Shown: piece by piece, positions 23,954 to 36,619 of the stretch
Layout of the letters: the number at the start of each line of letters is the position of its first letter
Numbering within the stretch: the first letter of the stretch is position 1
DNA from: Bettongia penicillata ogilbyi
Taxonomy: Eukaryota; Chordata; Mammalia; Diprotodontia; Potoroidae
Length of the DNA: 64,000 nt
Assembly: GCA_023548195.1 (NCBI GenBank)
Contig: JAJHZJ010000531.1
Span: 3,830,802 to 3,894,801, forward strand
Direction of reading: 5' to 3'
Translations under genes and position numbers: made by a program
Notes under the pieces: generated by a model
What the model was told of the DNA's origin: nothing
The model's input: the letters and a program-made list of their open reading frames with translations, nothing else
The model's database searches: none

Positions 23954-25434
23954 AATCATATAAACATTTGGTGACTGAGGTATGATTTCAAAAGGACTGT
24001 TGATTTTGTAGGGGAAATTGGAATTGTTAACATGCAACTTTTTAAATGAAAGATGATTCACTGAGGGTCAAAAATCTCTCATTTAAGCCATTGACTATAA
24101 GTAGGAACTAGGCATAGACAATTAAGAGAACATAAGAGCTGTGGCAGTAGAAGCAGTAATCTGACATGGCTTCAGCTAAATTATTCCTGACTTGGGGAGA
24201 GAGAAAATTTACTTCCTTGGTCAAGAACGTCTGTGGTACCTATATATTGTCCCTCAGTTCCACCTAGATTTGAAGTGAGGCAGTACTTTTCATAAGTTGC
24301 TCTCTGCTGCCATTTCTGACATGAGAAGGAAAACCAGACAGGGCTTTGCAAATGCTTTAGTACCCTAGTGATTTGATTAGGTTTGTTTAGCCTGAGCCCT
24401 CTTGCTATAAGCTCCATTCTAATTGGGCACCATAGCATCAGGATGCATGAATAACTGGCTTGGCTGCTATGTGTAGCCCAAAGATAGCTAGTCTGACAAG
24501 CTTTCTAATTTTCTGGCTTAAGGAGATCTGATAAGAGGTAGAATTTTCTAAATACAATTTTAAGTGTGATGGTGAATTGTAAGAGCTGGTAAATGCTATG
24601 TTTAAGTAGAGAAGAAAGGAGAAAACAATTTGTCGCGATGAAGAGTAAGGAAGAGCCACTTACTGGTCCAACAGTGGTGAACAACCAGTCAGGGTGCTAA
24701 GAAGCAGTTTTGTGTGTATGTGGTATACGTGTTCCTGAATGGATTAATGACATCAAATCCAGCAGTCCAGAGTTGTGTTTTATCCTAAGCACATGGGTCT
24801 TCCTCTCTGATGTGCTTCCCTGAAAGTTTTCTATGTATATGCCCACTCTTCACCATAGGCAGTGAATGTATTGGTTGGAGAGTTGTGATTCAGGTTTGTA
24901 TATGAATAAAATTTCTACAAAGACTTAAATATCCATGATGTTATTGTTCCTTTCATCTTTTTGTTAAGTAAATGGTTATGTTAAAGATCTAAAACTGTTT
25001 TTATTGTAAAGGTCTGATTGTATAAAGATTATGTACATGTGTGTACCTATGATGCCTGGTTATGTAGATATTTCTATCTACAAATGCATCAGATGGGAGA
25101 TCAAAAGCTGGAGTGATGAATAGAAGTATAGTTTCCCTTAACAAGTTTTCCTCTACCACCCCTAGAATACATGAGTATAACTATTCCCCTTAGAATATAG
25201 ACCTGAAGTGAACAAGCCAAATCAGAGAGTAATGGGCACTTTGGAGTAATGGTACACCAGAGTGAGAAGTGAGGTCCTTACAGGTCCTTGTGGTTTTCTA
25301 TACCCACTAGTACTCCATTCCTATTACATGCATGTAATAAAGACAAAGGGGCATCTGGAAAGAGATTGGATTTGGAGTCGACAAAGCTAGATTTGTGATC
25401 ATATAAATGCACTGTTAATGGAGATATGCATTGT

Positions 25435-25985
25435 TTCAGCCCTTCTAAAAAGGAATTTGTACCCAGGTCCCCAAAGTCACTAAACCATCTAAATTCTTTG
25501 ACCCAGGAATACCACTTCTAGGAATATACTCCCCATCAGATGAAAAAATGAGAAAAATGACCTATATATGCAAAAATATGTGTATCAGCTCTCAAAAAAA
25601 CAAACAAACCTGGAAACCAAGAGGATATCCAGAAACTGAGAAATGCCTGAACAACATAGCATATATTAATGTAATGGAATATTATTGTTTTATAATTAAT
25701 GATGATGTTTCAGAGAAAACTGTGAAGATCTCTATGAACTTGATGCAGAGGGAAGTGAGCAGAATTGGGAGAAAATAATTATAAATGCCAATTTATAATG
25801 AAAATCTTTGAAAGACTAAAGCTTTGATCAAAGCAATGATAAACTACAGTACCTGAGGACCAGAGATGAAGCATGTTATATGCTCATCCTACCAGACAGA
25901 CTAGGAGGATTTTCCTTTTCCTTCTTTTTATTTATTGTTCTTAATGGTTGATGAAGTGGGAAAGAGACAAAATAAATGCTTATTA
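25435..25985 (+). mobile_element. Older L1 3' end
   Basis: 'gacccaggaataccacttct', 'aatgtaatggaatattattg', 'gaacttgatgcagagggaa' and 'gtgagcagaattgggagaa' correspond in order to the L1 at 22029-22750 but are more diverged. Confidence 0.65.
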
Positions 25986-26804
25986 ATTGGAAAAGTAAAA
26001 ATAATAAACTCCGAAAATTTTGCATACTGTTATTACCACAAATGTTGTTGCTAGAATAAGAAAACTTTTTCTTTATGAGTTCTTTCAGTTCACTGGAGAA
26101 CACTTATTACACCTTTCAGGAATGAAAATTAATTTGTAGAAATTTCATTTAATGCCTTCACCTTTACCTTTGACTTTTCATTCTTGAGCAATTCTCTCTT
26201 CTCATTTCAAAAATCTACATATCAGTATTTGTGTATTTAAATAAAGTGTTGGCTCCTGATATTTTATAATTTAAACATCAGAGTTGAGCTTAAACGCAGG
26301 TGACCTTTTTTAATCTGTGAGCACTTGAAATTTAAGCCTGTTACGTAGCATAAAGCTGAAGAGCTGTTACATGTCACAAAAATCTCCATCCTCAAGAAGT
26401 GAAACATATAGTAGCCTTATCAGCAGTATAATTTCATCTTGCTGACTCATTGCTTTTTCTTAAAAAACAACCTACATTTAGAAGATTTATATCAATAATA
26501 AAGCTGCTTGCATTTGTAAAGTGCTTCCTATTACTAAATTCTGTTACGCATTTCATTTGATCTCTGTACTCTTTAATATCCCACATTTCTTTTTTTTTTT
26601 TTTTAACTGTACTGCTTCTAAATTGGAGGAAGCCTGTTTTGCTCCTCTGTGGGAATTTGTGCCTAAGTTGTTACATGCTCAATTCACTTTTCATTCTTAT
26701 TTTGTTTATTAGTCATATTATTTAGTTCCTGAGGTATGTAGACATTTCTATGGTGAATTTTTCAGTATTCTGGAGAAAAATTATTCTTTAAAGCTTTGGA
26801 GATA

Positions 26805-27000
26805 GCTCCATTAAAAAAAAAGACTGGGACTGGAAGTTCAGATTTGGATTCCCATCTCAGGTCAGCCATTGACTTGGGTGATATTGCTTAAATAAAGTAC
26901 CTTTCCATGTTTCTGTTTCCCCAGTTGAAATATTAGGGGATTGGATTAGATGACCCCTGTGTTCTCATCTTTGTCTTAAATTCAGTGCTTTTTAACTTTA
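26805..27000 (+). repeat. MIR-type SINE
   Basis: 'gatttggattcccatctcag', 'tttctgtttccccagttg' and 'ttggattagatgacccc' follow MIR order. Confidence 0.5.
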
Positions 27001-27489
27001 TTTCTTAGTTATCTAGTCATCTCCTATGACAGAGGAACTATGACATTTGGATCTTACCATCACAATCCTCAGTGTGCTTTATCAAGAAATAGAAATGAAA
27101 CTTCATGAAAAGAGTAACTGTACTGAAGTACACATTGAGGAAATTCATGATGGAAGGTATACAATAGTAAAAGTAATGAGTTATTTTATAAGATCTATCA
27201 GGGAGAGAGAGACATAAAAAAATGGGGGTCATAAATTACATTAATCCTATAATTAATTAATTAATTATGTTTTTAAAGAACATCAATAGCTATCAATTCA
27301 TACGTTTGTTTTTCACTTTTATATTATATGAGATTGAGTATATATGAGTGTATTAAGTATATCATAGATGAAAATACGAAAAGAGAATAGGAATCTCAAA
27401 TTATTCTCTACACTAGACTACATCATTGCAGTTACAATAGGTTTAAAGATACAAAGAAATGCAGGAGCTTGCTGTGGTTAATACTTATT

Positions 27490-28440
27490 ATTAACAAAAA
27501 AACCATGAGTGATTTTCATTGCTCATAAGCATAGCAAAATGCAGTCTCACAGAGTCTCCTCCAACAATGAATCTAACACTATCACATAAGATTCCATGAT
27601 AAAAGCAACCCACAAAGGGAATTTTGTCCAACAGTCCTCTGATTAATGTCAACTGAGACATAAAGCAGAAATGGATACCTGCCAAAGCTATTCATCACTT
27701 TTAAGGAGGCTAGCTTGCACAAAGTGTAAATGACAGGGATTTTCTACCAATGGTGTAGTCTTCCAGATGCCCCATTTGTGAATGATAGTATGCTGATTGC
27801 ATCAGAGCATTGTGGGGCTTATTCCCTGAGATCCACGATTACTGAAGAGAATTCAACCTAACAATCCATAAAGAGTAACCTAATGGCTGAACAGTGCTTG
27901 TTCAAACTGGGACGTGTAGATGAATGATGATTAGGTCCCATAAATAAGTAAAAGGAAGAGATTAGTCTAACTTGTATTTGAGAATTATATAGAGTTTTTC
28001 ATTGTTCCAAGCTCTTTTCCTTAGTGCAAAGACTTACCTTTTCAAGACAAATATTCTTTCAGCAATGCCATACTGTTATGTCGCCACAATTTCTGAGTAT
28101 CCCAAGTTGCAAATGATCCAAGATGCTTGGTATAGTAGATGTAAATAAGATACAGCATATTCCAATGGTAACTTTCATTCAAAAAGTGATGTAAAGGTTA
28201 TTGGTGAGGAAAAGTAAATAGATTGGTTGTATGGCGAAAGTGAGGAAAACAAATGGGCTGCCTGACTGCTGCATTGGCATGCATGAAATACAGAAAGGCC
28301 TAGAGGGAAGCCTTCAGCACATAGGATGGCTTATCTAGGATGATCCACTGAAGCATCTGTAATTACATGAAGGAAAATTGCCCACAATAAGGAAGCATGA
28401 GTGGCTAGTAATCTGCACCAGTTGAGCTCCATAGTCCATT
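27490..28440 (+). mobile_element. RTE-type LINE ORF remnant
   Basis: Two pieces resemble RTE-clade reverse transcriptases. FVNDSMLIAS at 27775-27804 is in place of the FADDxxLIA catalytic box, with the first Asp replaced by Asn. KWAA about 475 nt later is followed by ERPRGKPSAHRMAYLG (about 28294-28341), like the RWAGH and RPRGRPxxRW motif at the end of RTE polyproteins. Several stops separate them. The 5' limit is unclear. Family assignment is inference from motifs. Confidence 0.4.
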
Positions 28441-28847
28441 AAGATATTGCAGTATATGTTTCTTTAAAGAAATCATTGTCCACAACATAGTAGCAATAAC
28501 AACTACGTTAACACTAAAATTTTAAAAGCATATATTTACAGAAATAATTATGCAGTAAAGAAGAAGTAATCTAATAATTTATTAAGTTCAGTTGCCTGCT
28601 TTTTGCTCTGTTTAAGCTCTATCGGAACTTGTATTTTGGAAGACACTGATATTTCAGATATACTTTGCTTGTAGGCAAAAAGCATTGACAGTACTCCTCA
28701 ACACACTGCAATAAGCAAAACACATTATTTCCTTTACACCAACCTCCATTTCATGAAGGTTTATACTGAAAAATTTACTAGGTTTAGTTCTTCTAGTGTT
28801 CTTAGGGCTATCATTGCCTTTCTATTTCTCCTGAGTGATAGATAGAT

Positions 28848-28882
28848 GAATGGAAGGAAAGAAGGAAGGGAGGAAGGGAAGG
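28848..28882. repeat. (GGAA)n purine microsatellite
   Basis: Short run of GGAA, GAAG and GGGA units. Confidence 0.8.
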
Positions 28883-28889
28883 TGTAAGG

Positions 28890-29060
28890 GAAAAATTAAG
28901 TAGTTACTATGTACCTTAATTCTGTGCTAAGCACTGGGGACACAAAAGTGAATGCAAAGGCATCATGATCTGCCATCAAAATTTTATATTCTAAGAGTGG
29001 GAAAAACATTTAGGAAAGTAGTGGCTAGAAAGAGGGGGTATTTTTGTTTGAAAAGTTATA
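28890..29060 (+). repeat. Ancient interspersed repeat
   Basis: 'gtgctaagcactggggac' followed by 'aagtgaatgcaaagg'. Same family as 46500-46960. Confidence 0.5.
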
Positions 29061-29539
29061 GAAATGGTGAGTGGAAACATAGCAGAGTAGAATGACATGC
29101 ACTTTCCATTAGCAGTAGGATTATTTATTTGATTGTGGTTCCAAAAGTAAAAGCAGAAGGAGGAAAGGAGCAGAGAATAAATATGTTTAATCCTATTTAC
29201 TGGATTTTATACAATTAAGAATATCATTCTAAGAATGGATCTACAAGCTTCACCAGAACAACAGAAGAGTCTATGACTCTTTTGAGGGAAACCCCTTTTT
29301 TTAGGACATTTATATTTCATCTAAAACAATAGACCATAAGATATTCTTCCCAATATATATTTGAATTCTACTGTTGCCATTTTGGAAACATTTTTCTTAG
29401 GATCTCTTAACCAATTTGATCAGTCTTTACATGTTGTATTTAATCCTTCTAAGTCTTTGCAGAGTAGGCTTTTCCTTCACAAAACCACTGGCTTAGACAC
29501 TATCATTACTGGGTAAGTAAAAAAGCAGGAAACTCTTAT

Positions 29540-29720
29540 AGATAGCTCTTTATTTGCAATATCCCTGTCAAGTAGGTGGTGCAAATCTAATTTTCACCAT
29601 TTTACAGATAAAGAAACTGGGTCTTAATGAGATCAAATGATTTGTGCATAGTCTCTTAACTAATAAGTTCTCAAAGTAGATTGGAACCCAAGTTTTTTTT
29701 ATCAAGTAATGAGACTGAGA
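29540..29720 (-). repeat. MIR-type SINE
   Basis: 'tcaccattttacagataaag', 'aaactgggtcttaatgaga' and 'tagtctcttaactaataag' in reverse MIR order. Confidence 0.5.
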
Positions 29721-30209
29721 ACCTTAAATTTAAAATGAAAACCTGGGCTCAATGCTTTATAATCACACCATTCTCGTAAAATTTGCCTTTAAAGCAAAAT
29801 TCTATAAATAAAATCTTGTTTTCTCAGTGACTTGCTTTTTAAAGACAAAGAAACTCCTGTCAAGTCATCAGAATTGTTCTGAATATCAAATATGATGTTC
29901 ATGAAAGTTTTTATTTTTTAATGAAATGTGAGTCAAATAATGATAATGACAAAAGTCTGCTCAGTGATTTCAGTGCAAGCTGTACAAGTAAATAAAATCC
30001 AATTTTCCAGATTAATAGAAAGCATTCTTTTGAATTACCAGGAAAATTTTTCATTATGATTTTACAAAATGACTTTCTCATGTGGCATCATTCTAACCCT
30101 GAACCCTAAAGCCTCTCTGCCATTAGTACTGTCCGTTAGGATCAAACCTAGACCTACTTTCATTCCTCTATACTCACCTTGGCTGCTTTTTTAACAATTG
30201 CTTCCAGCA

Positions 30210-30500
30210 GTGCCTGTTTATCAATCAGTAAATGTTTATTTCAGTGCTTGCTATGTGCCAGACGCTGTGCTAAGCGCTGGGGATACAAGTACAAAGAACT
30301 AAACAATCCCTGTCTGCAAAGCTGACATTTTAATGGGAGAGACAACCAGTACAATAAATGTATACATATCTATATAGATACATATGAGATAGATGGAAGT
30401 TTTAAAGTAAAAGCATTAGGATTTGGGAGCTTGAGGAAAGGCTTCATGCAAAAGATGGTGCCTGAGCTGCATCTTTTTAAAGGAAGACAGGAACTCTATG
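30210..30500 (+). repeat. Ancient interspersed repeat
   Basis: 'gctatgtgccagacgctgtg', 'ctaagcgctggggataca', 'aatgggagagacaacc' and 'gaggaaaggcttcatgcaa'. Confidence 0.55.
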
Positions 30501-30744
30501 AATCTTTTTTTTTTTTAATGTAAACAAGGTAGAACCCTATTAAATCAATGTTGAGAACAGATTTCAAACCTTTGATGTAAGAAAGCACCAAAACTTGTCT
30601 TTGGGGAAATGATGCAATCTAAATTAAAATCAGTCTGCTAGGGGAGGAGGAAGAACTTTTCAGTTGGTTGGTAGAGGAGAAGGAATGTTTTCAGGGCCTT
30701 CCAAGGCAAGAGGAAGCATCCACGTTGGGGACATAGAAGTTAGA

Positions 30745-31265
30745 GGATGTATTGCTCTACACACATCACCTCTGCCCTAGTTCAGGCCGCTGTGATCTTT
30801 CTAATCCAGTCACGTAGACTATTGCAGTAGCCTTTTAATTGGCCTTAAGTCTTTCAGAGCTCCATTCCATCTTCAACACAGCTGCTGAAGTGACTTCCCT
30901 AAAGTACAGGTGTTACGGTGTCACCTGGCTTCCTACTCGGTAAGCTCCCATATCTCACTATTACCTCTAGGAGAAATTATAAAGGGCTGTGGCATTTAAA
31001 ATTCTTCACAACCTGACCCTCCTTCCTATCTTTCCAATCTTATCACATTTTTTTCTCTTCTGTGCACTCTACAATCTAGCTGTATCATCATATTTGCTGG
31101 TTATCTCACATGACACTCCTGGCTTCCATCTTATCTTCAAGGCTCCTTTTAAATGTCACCTTTGTTAAAAGGCCTTTTCTATTCCACCAAACTGCTAGTA
31201 GTACCTGTCTCTCTCAGGAGTTACCTTTTATCTCTGTATAAATCTTACATGCTAAATAGTTAGCA
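30745..31265 (+). repeat. L2 LINE 3' end
   Basis: 'atccagtcacgtagactatt', 'cttcaacacagctgctgaa', 'attcttcacaacctgac' and 'aaaggccttttctattcc' in L2 order. Confidence 0.65.
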
Positions 31266-31289
31266 TTTCTCTTTTATCCAGGAACTCTT

Positions 31290-31960
31290 GGAGTCCTCCC
31301 ATCATTTATTTATTTAGTCATTTGCTAGAATAAGCAACACCACTCTGGAATACCTTTGCCATTCATATTTGCAGGTTGTAAGTTTGGATCCCCAGGAGCT
31401 GACTTGTAGGTTCAAGGCACTTTGTGTGTCCAGACTCCTAAAACTAATTCTCACATTCCCCCACCAGTGTATGTACCATTCATAGTTAACCAGTAGAATC
31501 AGATAGCTCAAACAAAAGGCATTTACTAAGATGGCATCATCAGAGTAATAATAGGAAAATGTTCTTCCCATAAGCCAGGGCACACTCTCCCACAACTACT
31601 CACAACTTCAGTAGGAGGAGTGAGCATACTCTTAGACTATACTAGTAGAGAATCGTGTACGTACAGAAACTACCTATATGGGCAGGACAACTCATACCTC
31701 CAGCACTATAGAACCAGTGTCTTTTCCTTTAGAGTTTTCCTTTAGAGCTGACAGGCTGGGGCAAAATAAAATCCCTCTCCCTTGAGAGGCAAGGAATGAT
31801 TTTTTTCTCAGGATCTGGCTCTTCCATAGCTGGTTCTCAACTCTGTTGCCAGAAGTCACTCTCTCCAATGCTGGCTCTTTCTTGATCTACCTTAGAGAGT
31901 ATGGTTTGCTTTTTTTTCCTAAAGGTCACCAAGGACATGGCCAATCTTTTACCAGTGTCT
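31290..31960. repeat. Unassigned block, possibly an LTR or other repeat
   Basis: A more G+C-balanced block than its surroundings, without an open reading frame of note. It reads like a dispersed repeat ('ggcacactctcccacaac', 'gagtgagcatactcttaga'), but I cannot name it and see no clear ends. Confidence 0.25.
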
Positions 31961-32044
31961 AACTACCCTCTAATTTCATCCATTTTGGTCAGAAAACTTT
32001 TTCTATACCTAATAAAGAAGTTATAAAATACAAAACTTTATCTA

Positions 32045-32283
32045 TCTTGTTACTGTTTTGTCATTTTTTCAGTTGTGTCTGAGTCTGTATGACCTGTTTT
32101 GGAGTTTTCTCAGCAAAGAACTGGAATGATGTGCCTTTTCCTTCTTCAACTCATTTTACAGACAGAGTTGAAGGGATTTGCCCAGGGTCACATAGCTAGT
32201 GACTATTTGAAGTCACATTTGAACTCAAGTCTTTCTGACTCCAGGTCCAGGGCTCTATCCACTGCACCACCTAACTGCCCTTT
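32045..32283 (-). mobile_element. tRNA-type SINE with BovB-like tail
   Basis: The minus strand begins with the head 'gggcagttaggtggtgcagt' at the right end. It passes 'gagccctggacctggagt' and 'gtgaccctgggcaaatccc', and finishes on the left in a diverged BovB/RTE tail that reads ggtcatacagactcagacac on the minus strand. Confidence 0.65.
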
Positions 32284-32489
32284 CCCTATACATTTTTTAA
32301 GACCTGAACACCTACCTGTCTTTGTTATCTCCCCCTTGTCTTCTGTGAGGCTGAGGGAAATCAATAGATCAGGGTTCTCCTAATAAATTTCCTGCACTAC
32401 CCATGTAATATCCCATTTTGCCTTCAACATTTAGGGAATAGGGTGGTCTGGTTGATTAACTAAATATTCTGCCCAGTTAAAAATAATCA

Positions 32490-32800
32490 TTTACTAATTA
32501 ATACACATTTATTAAGTGCCCACTAGGTTCCAGGCATTGTGCTAAGCACTTAGAAACAAAAAGAGGCAAAAGGTAGTCCCTGCTCACAACCAGTTTACAG
32601 TCTAACGAGGAAGACAGTGTGCAAACAAATATATAAAAAGCAAGATAAATAGAAAATAATTAACAGAGGGAAAACATTAGAATTGAGAGCAGTAGGGAAG
32701 CCTTTTTGTAGAAGGTGGGATTTTAGTTGAGATTTAAAGGAAGTCACTGGCATTTCCAAAGAATTTGGGTATAAAGAATAAATCAACTATAGCTCCCTAA
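32490..32800 (+). repeat. Ancient interspersed repeat
   Basis: 'ttattaagtgcccactaggt', 'gcattgtgctaagcactta', 'agtccctgctcacaacc' and 'gtgggattttagttgag'. Confidence 0.6.
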
Positions 32801-33754
32801 TAGAGAACACAGTTATTTGGCTTTCTATTTCATGGCTTTTGGATAGGTAGACATTGTGTTATGCATGTGTAACCCATACCTGGCACAGTAGGCCTGGGAA
32901 GAAAAGACTTTTTAAAGCATAATTTTCATTGATTATACTTTGATTCTCAAAGATGAATTTAGATAACACTGTTCATCTAGTTCTTTGTATCAGTCTAAGA
33001 GACGCTGTTATGCATTCACAGTTCAGAGTGGCTTACAGACAGTTCAGCTGACAAGTAAATGGAGGTACTAGTTCTTAGCCCTTCCTAAATTATCTTCATA
33101 GTATGGTAATTTGAAGTACTGTGATTTCAAGAACACAGGTTTAAACAAGTTTAAAAAAAAAAAAAAAAACAGCTCCAAACCCTGACTTAAGTTTAGCTTT
33201 GAAATTCAACCTATGACTAGGTAACCTTGTGGCAAACCTAGGATATAGTAGGGTATTGGTCTGTTGTGCCATTAAAAGGTAGATACAGAATCCTCGTTTA
33301 CTCTGGGCAGAATTTTATTTAATACTTAGAATCAGTACTTTGGTTGAATAGGAAGATATCTATTAACAGTCAAATGAATAGACTGTAATTTGTAAGGAAT
33401 GCCCCTGAAATTGTTTGTAAATAGGCCAGCTTTCTGCTTTAGAAATTGAAATTTTAAGCAAAAAAAAAAAATTTGACTTATGTTTAAATTTAGCAACAGC
33501 TTTTGTTCATCGGAAGGAATTATAATATTCCTGATTTCTCATCTGGTGGATCAGTGTGGCTATTCAAAGCACTAGTTGTTAAAAAAAAAAAATAGTCTCT
33601 GAAGATAGGACAGGAGCTAGTGTAGGAGTATAAGGAGTGGTCAAAATAGCAATCACACACTTTCTAAGGTTAATTTAAGTTATTCATTCAGTCTGTTCCG
33701 GGAGGTAGTAGAAAGACTACTTTAAATTAATGAAATTATTTTAAATTAAATTTG

Positions 33755-33965
33755 GCATAATTAAGACCTGGAGGTCATCTCTGTCCCTACCACTTACTGT
33801 TGTAACTTTGGGAAATTGTGTAACCATTGTGTTCCTCATTTTCCTCATCCACAAATATGTTGTACACATTATTTCACAGTGTTATTCTAAGGTCCAATGA
33901 AATAATGTGTGTGAAGTGTTTTATACATTCCAAAACACTTTCTAAAGACCAGCATTGTTTTTTAA
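33755..33965 (+). repeat. MIR-type SINE fragment
   Basis: 'taccacttactgttgtaac', 'ttttcctcatccaca' and 'cagtgttattctaaggtcc' in MIR order. Confidence 0.5.
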
Positions 33966-34705
33966 AGAATAAAAACAAGATTTTAATGCAAAATGGAAGA
34001 AGGGAGGTGGAGAGTGTCGGTTGTTAATTTGGGAACAGCCTTGTCATGTATATTGAGTCAAGCAAGATAATTACAGTGTTTAACTCCAACCACCTCATGT
34101 CACTGGAAAAAGGCATCATTTGCCTACTTTTGGAAGTAGGACAGCACATGGCCTTGGAGACAGGGAATGTGAAATTGTATTTTCTTGATCTTGTAACAAG
34201 CAAGAGTTGTAAACGAAGGGGCATTTGTTTAAGTCTCTTCATTTCCTGCCTAGTTTTTAAGCATCTCCTAGATGTATGCTGAAGTTCGTTTTTATTTTTT
34301 CTAGAGGATTTTTTTTTCTGGTGGCAGATTTTAGAGGTTGCTAAAATAGTGCTTTATTGTTGAAAAATGACAGTCATTTTATAAGGCATATAACTTTTCT
34401 AACTCCCCTTATAGAGTCTGATAAAAGTCAGTATAATGTTTTCATGGTAAGTGATTTGCACAGCCACAGTATTGGTTTGGCTCATCATCAGTTGTCTTTC
34501 ATATCGTCCTATCAAGTGTTTCTTTAGTTTCTCCAAAGTTATCTAGCACAGTTCTAAACCATAGTGGTGTGTACAAAAAAAGTAGTGTCTGGTTTTGAGT
34601 AACTTAGCCTGTCCCTGGACAGTAAGACTTTGAGACAAAGATGAGTGTGAACTAGAGCAGTCAGAGGAGGTTTTCTGGAAGAGCCAAATCTTGGATTGAC
34701 AGAAT

Positions 34706-34747
34706 TTGTATGAAAAAAGGATAGAAAGAATTTGTATGAAAAAGGGG
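34706..34747. repeat. Short tandem duplication
   Basis: The unit GAATTTGTATGAAAAA occurs twice about 22 bp apart. Confidence 0.8.
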
Positions 34748-35281
34748 GAAAAATAGGCAGGGAGAATAGCATGAATATTAATAAGAGTTGTGTTGTCTTT
34801 AAGTCGTTGCATATCTGTAATTCTTAATAAAAATTCCAGGAAGCCCATTGAAAAGAAGGCAAAGTTACTCTGTACAATATCCCTAGACTTGACTCATCTC
34901 AGTGATGAATGAGTGAGGGTGAGCCCAAAGATAAAGCAGTTACTAACATGTTTTGTCCTCTTAATCAATGTCTTTCTTTATTCTCTTAACAAAATGTTAA
35001 ATCAACAATGAAGACCTCCACTCCCTTTCACTCCAACCAAGAGGACCACTATAACTAAGAACATGATAGAAATTCAGTGCAATCAGACTATCCCTATTCT
35101 TATTTAGTCCTTAGGAAACCCATCCATCGCAAATAACGGTGTTCTAAGTGAAGTCTGGAGAATTAGAGCGATTGCTTGAGTGTCTGACTGATCTAAAGCT
35201 GCAGTTGCCCTGCCATCTTTCAGTCTCTGCATTTTAGTTTAAAGTGCATTGCATACAAATAGAGAGCACTATGGTATAATG

Positions 35282-35408
35282 CAGGGGTGAGGAGACTGTG
35301 GGCTCCAGGCTGTGTGTGTGTGTGTGTGTTCTGTGAAGTTTGGGGTTCAATCAAAGGATTGCACTTGAGGACCTAGGGGGTCTTAAGGCTACAGATTCCT
35401 CTCTCCTG
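35282..35408. mobile_element. hAT-type MITE with 8-bp target duplication
   Basis: 127 bp. Left end CAGGGGTGAGGAGACTGTGG, right end complementary (CAGGAGAGAGGAATCTGTAG on the opposite strand). It is flanked on both sides by an exact 8-bp duplication GTATAATG (35274-35281 and 35409-35416), the length made by hAT transposases. It contains a short GT repeat. No coding capacity. Confidence 0.85.
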
Positions 35409-35475
35409 GTATAATGGATAGAAAGCCAGCCTCATAGCCAGGAAGACCTAAGTTTAACTCTTACCTCTTACCATA

Positions 35476-35786
35476 CAGTTGTCCCTTCGGCATTGCAACT
35501 TTTCCCAGCATGGTTTCGATTTATCACAGATTGGCATAAGAAAGTAAATGGGAATTTGGAGGGAGTTTTGTGGAAGTTACAACTGACAGGCAAAGCTGAG
35601 CAGATGACACAGAGCCTATAACCAAATACTTAGCCCAAATTCTTCAATAAAGTATTGTAAACACCCCACAAAAGAAAAAATTCAGACTTCTCTGGTGTGA
35701 ACGGAGGGCCAAAAACTTTTACAGAGATTTTCCACATCACGGGTGGCAGTGCTTCCCTAACTCCCATGTTGTGGAAGGGATAACTG
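35476..35786. mobile_element. Tigger/pogo-type MITE
   Basis: 311 bp. Terminal inverted repeats are CAGTTGTCCCTTC at the left and the complement of CAGTTATCCCTTC at the right (12 of 13). It is flanked by TA at both ends (35474-35475, 35787-35788), as for pogo/Tigger and other TA-targeting elements. No transposase. Confidence 0.75.
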
Positions 35787-36369
35787 TACTGAGTCTTTGA
35801 CTCCGAAAAAGTCATTTCATCTAACCTGTTAAATAGATGGAGTTTCTTCCCCTTGAGAGTTCCTTATATCCATGAAATTACAGGTCCCTCTCTATAGAGA
35901 TAAATGTGTTAGTAGCAATAGTTAGTTTTAATCTTTTCTCTCAGGTCTCGTTTGTTGATGTTGTTTTACGGGTGTCCTGATGCATTTTTTAAAATATCTG
36001 AATATCTGTTTTTACTGATTTTTGCCTTGTACTTTAGCCAAATAATCTGGGAACATATTACCATCTTTATTAATCATATATAGAAACTGTAACTGAAAGT
36101 TGGCCAATTTTATCTTGAAAATAGTTTAATAAAGAAATTAATGAAATCCTTCTAATAAAATGAATAGCTTTTTAAGTCATTCTTCATTAGCACAGTACTT
36201 GGCATGAGACTTCTGTTCCAACTAAAAAGATTTGCTGAAGGAAAAAATAGGGCAGAGTCTTTCCTCTTCAGAAAAGACCATATCTTTTTCTGAAAATAAA
36301 GTAGCTTAGGGTTCCTTTGGGGGGAGGTTCTGGTGGGTCAAAAGGCTGAGTACTGTACAGTAATATAGG

Positions 36370-36570
36370 ATCATAGTTCTAGAACTGGGAAGAAACCTCA
36401 GAAATCATTTAGCCCAACCCCTTCATTTTATACATGAGGACACTGTGGCCCAGGGAAATAAGGTGATTTAACCAAGATCCTACAGATAGAAAGTGTGATA
36501 GATGATATTTGAATCTAGTCTTTCTGACACCAGAACTAATGGTTCTTCCCATACTATGCTGCTTATCCAT
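36370..36570 (-). repeat. MIR-type SINE
   Basis: 'aacctcagaaatcatttag', 'cccaaccccttcattttata', 'tggcccagggaaataagg' and 'cccatactatgctgctt' in reverse MIR order. Confidence 0.6.
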
Positions 36571-36619
36571 TCCTAGGGAAGGAGTGTGAGATTATGAACC
36601 AGAGAAGGGGAGAGAAAGG

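Larger units (their letters stand above)
35262..35898 (+). mobile_element. tRNA-type SINE, split by two DNA transposons
   Basis: SINE sequence lies at 35262-35281, 35409-35475 and 35787-35898. The pieces read head ('ataatggatagaaagcc'), middle ('catagccaggaagaccta') and 3' part ('gagagttccttatatccat', 'gaaattacaggtcc'), in the order seen in the intact copy at 51790-52060. Confidence 0.7.
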
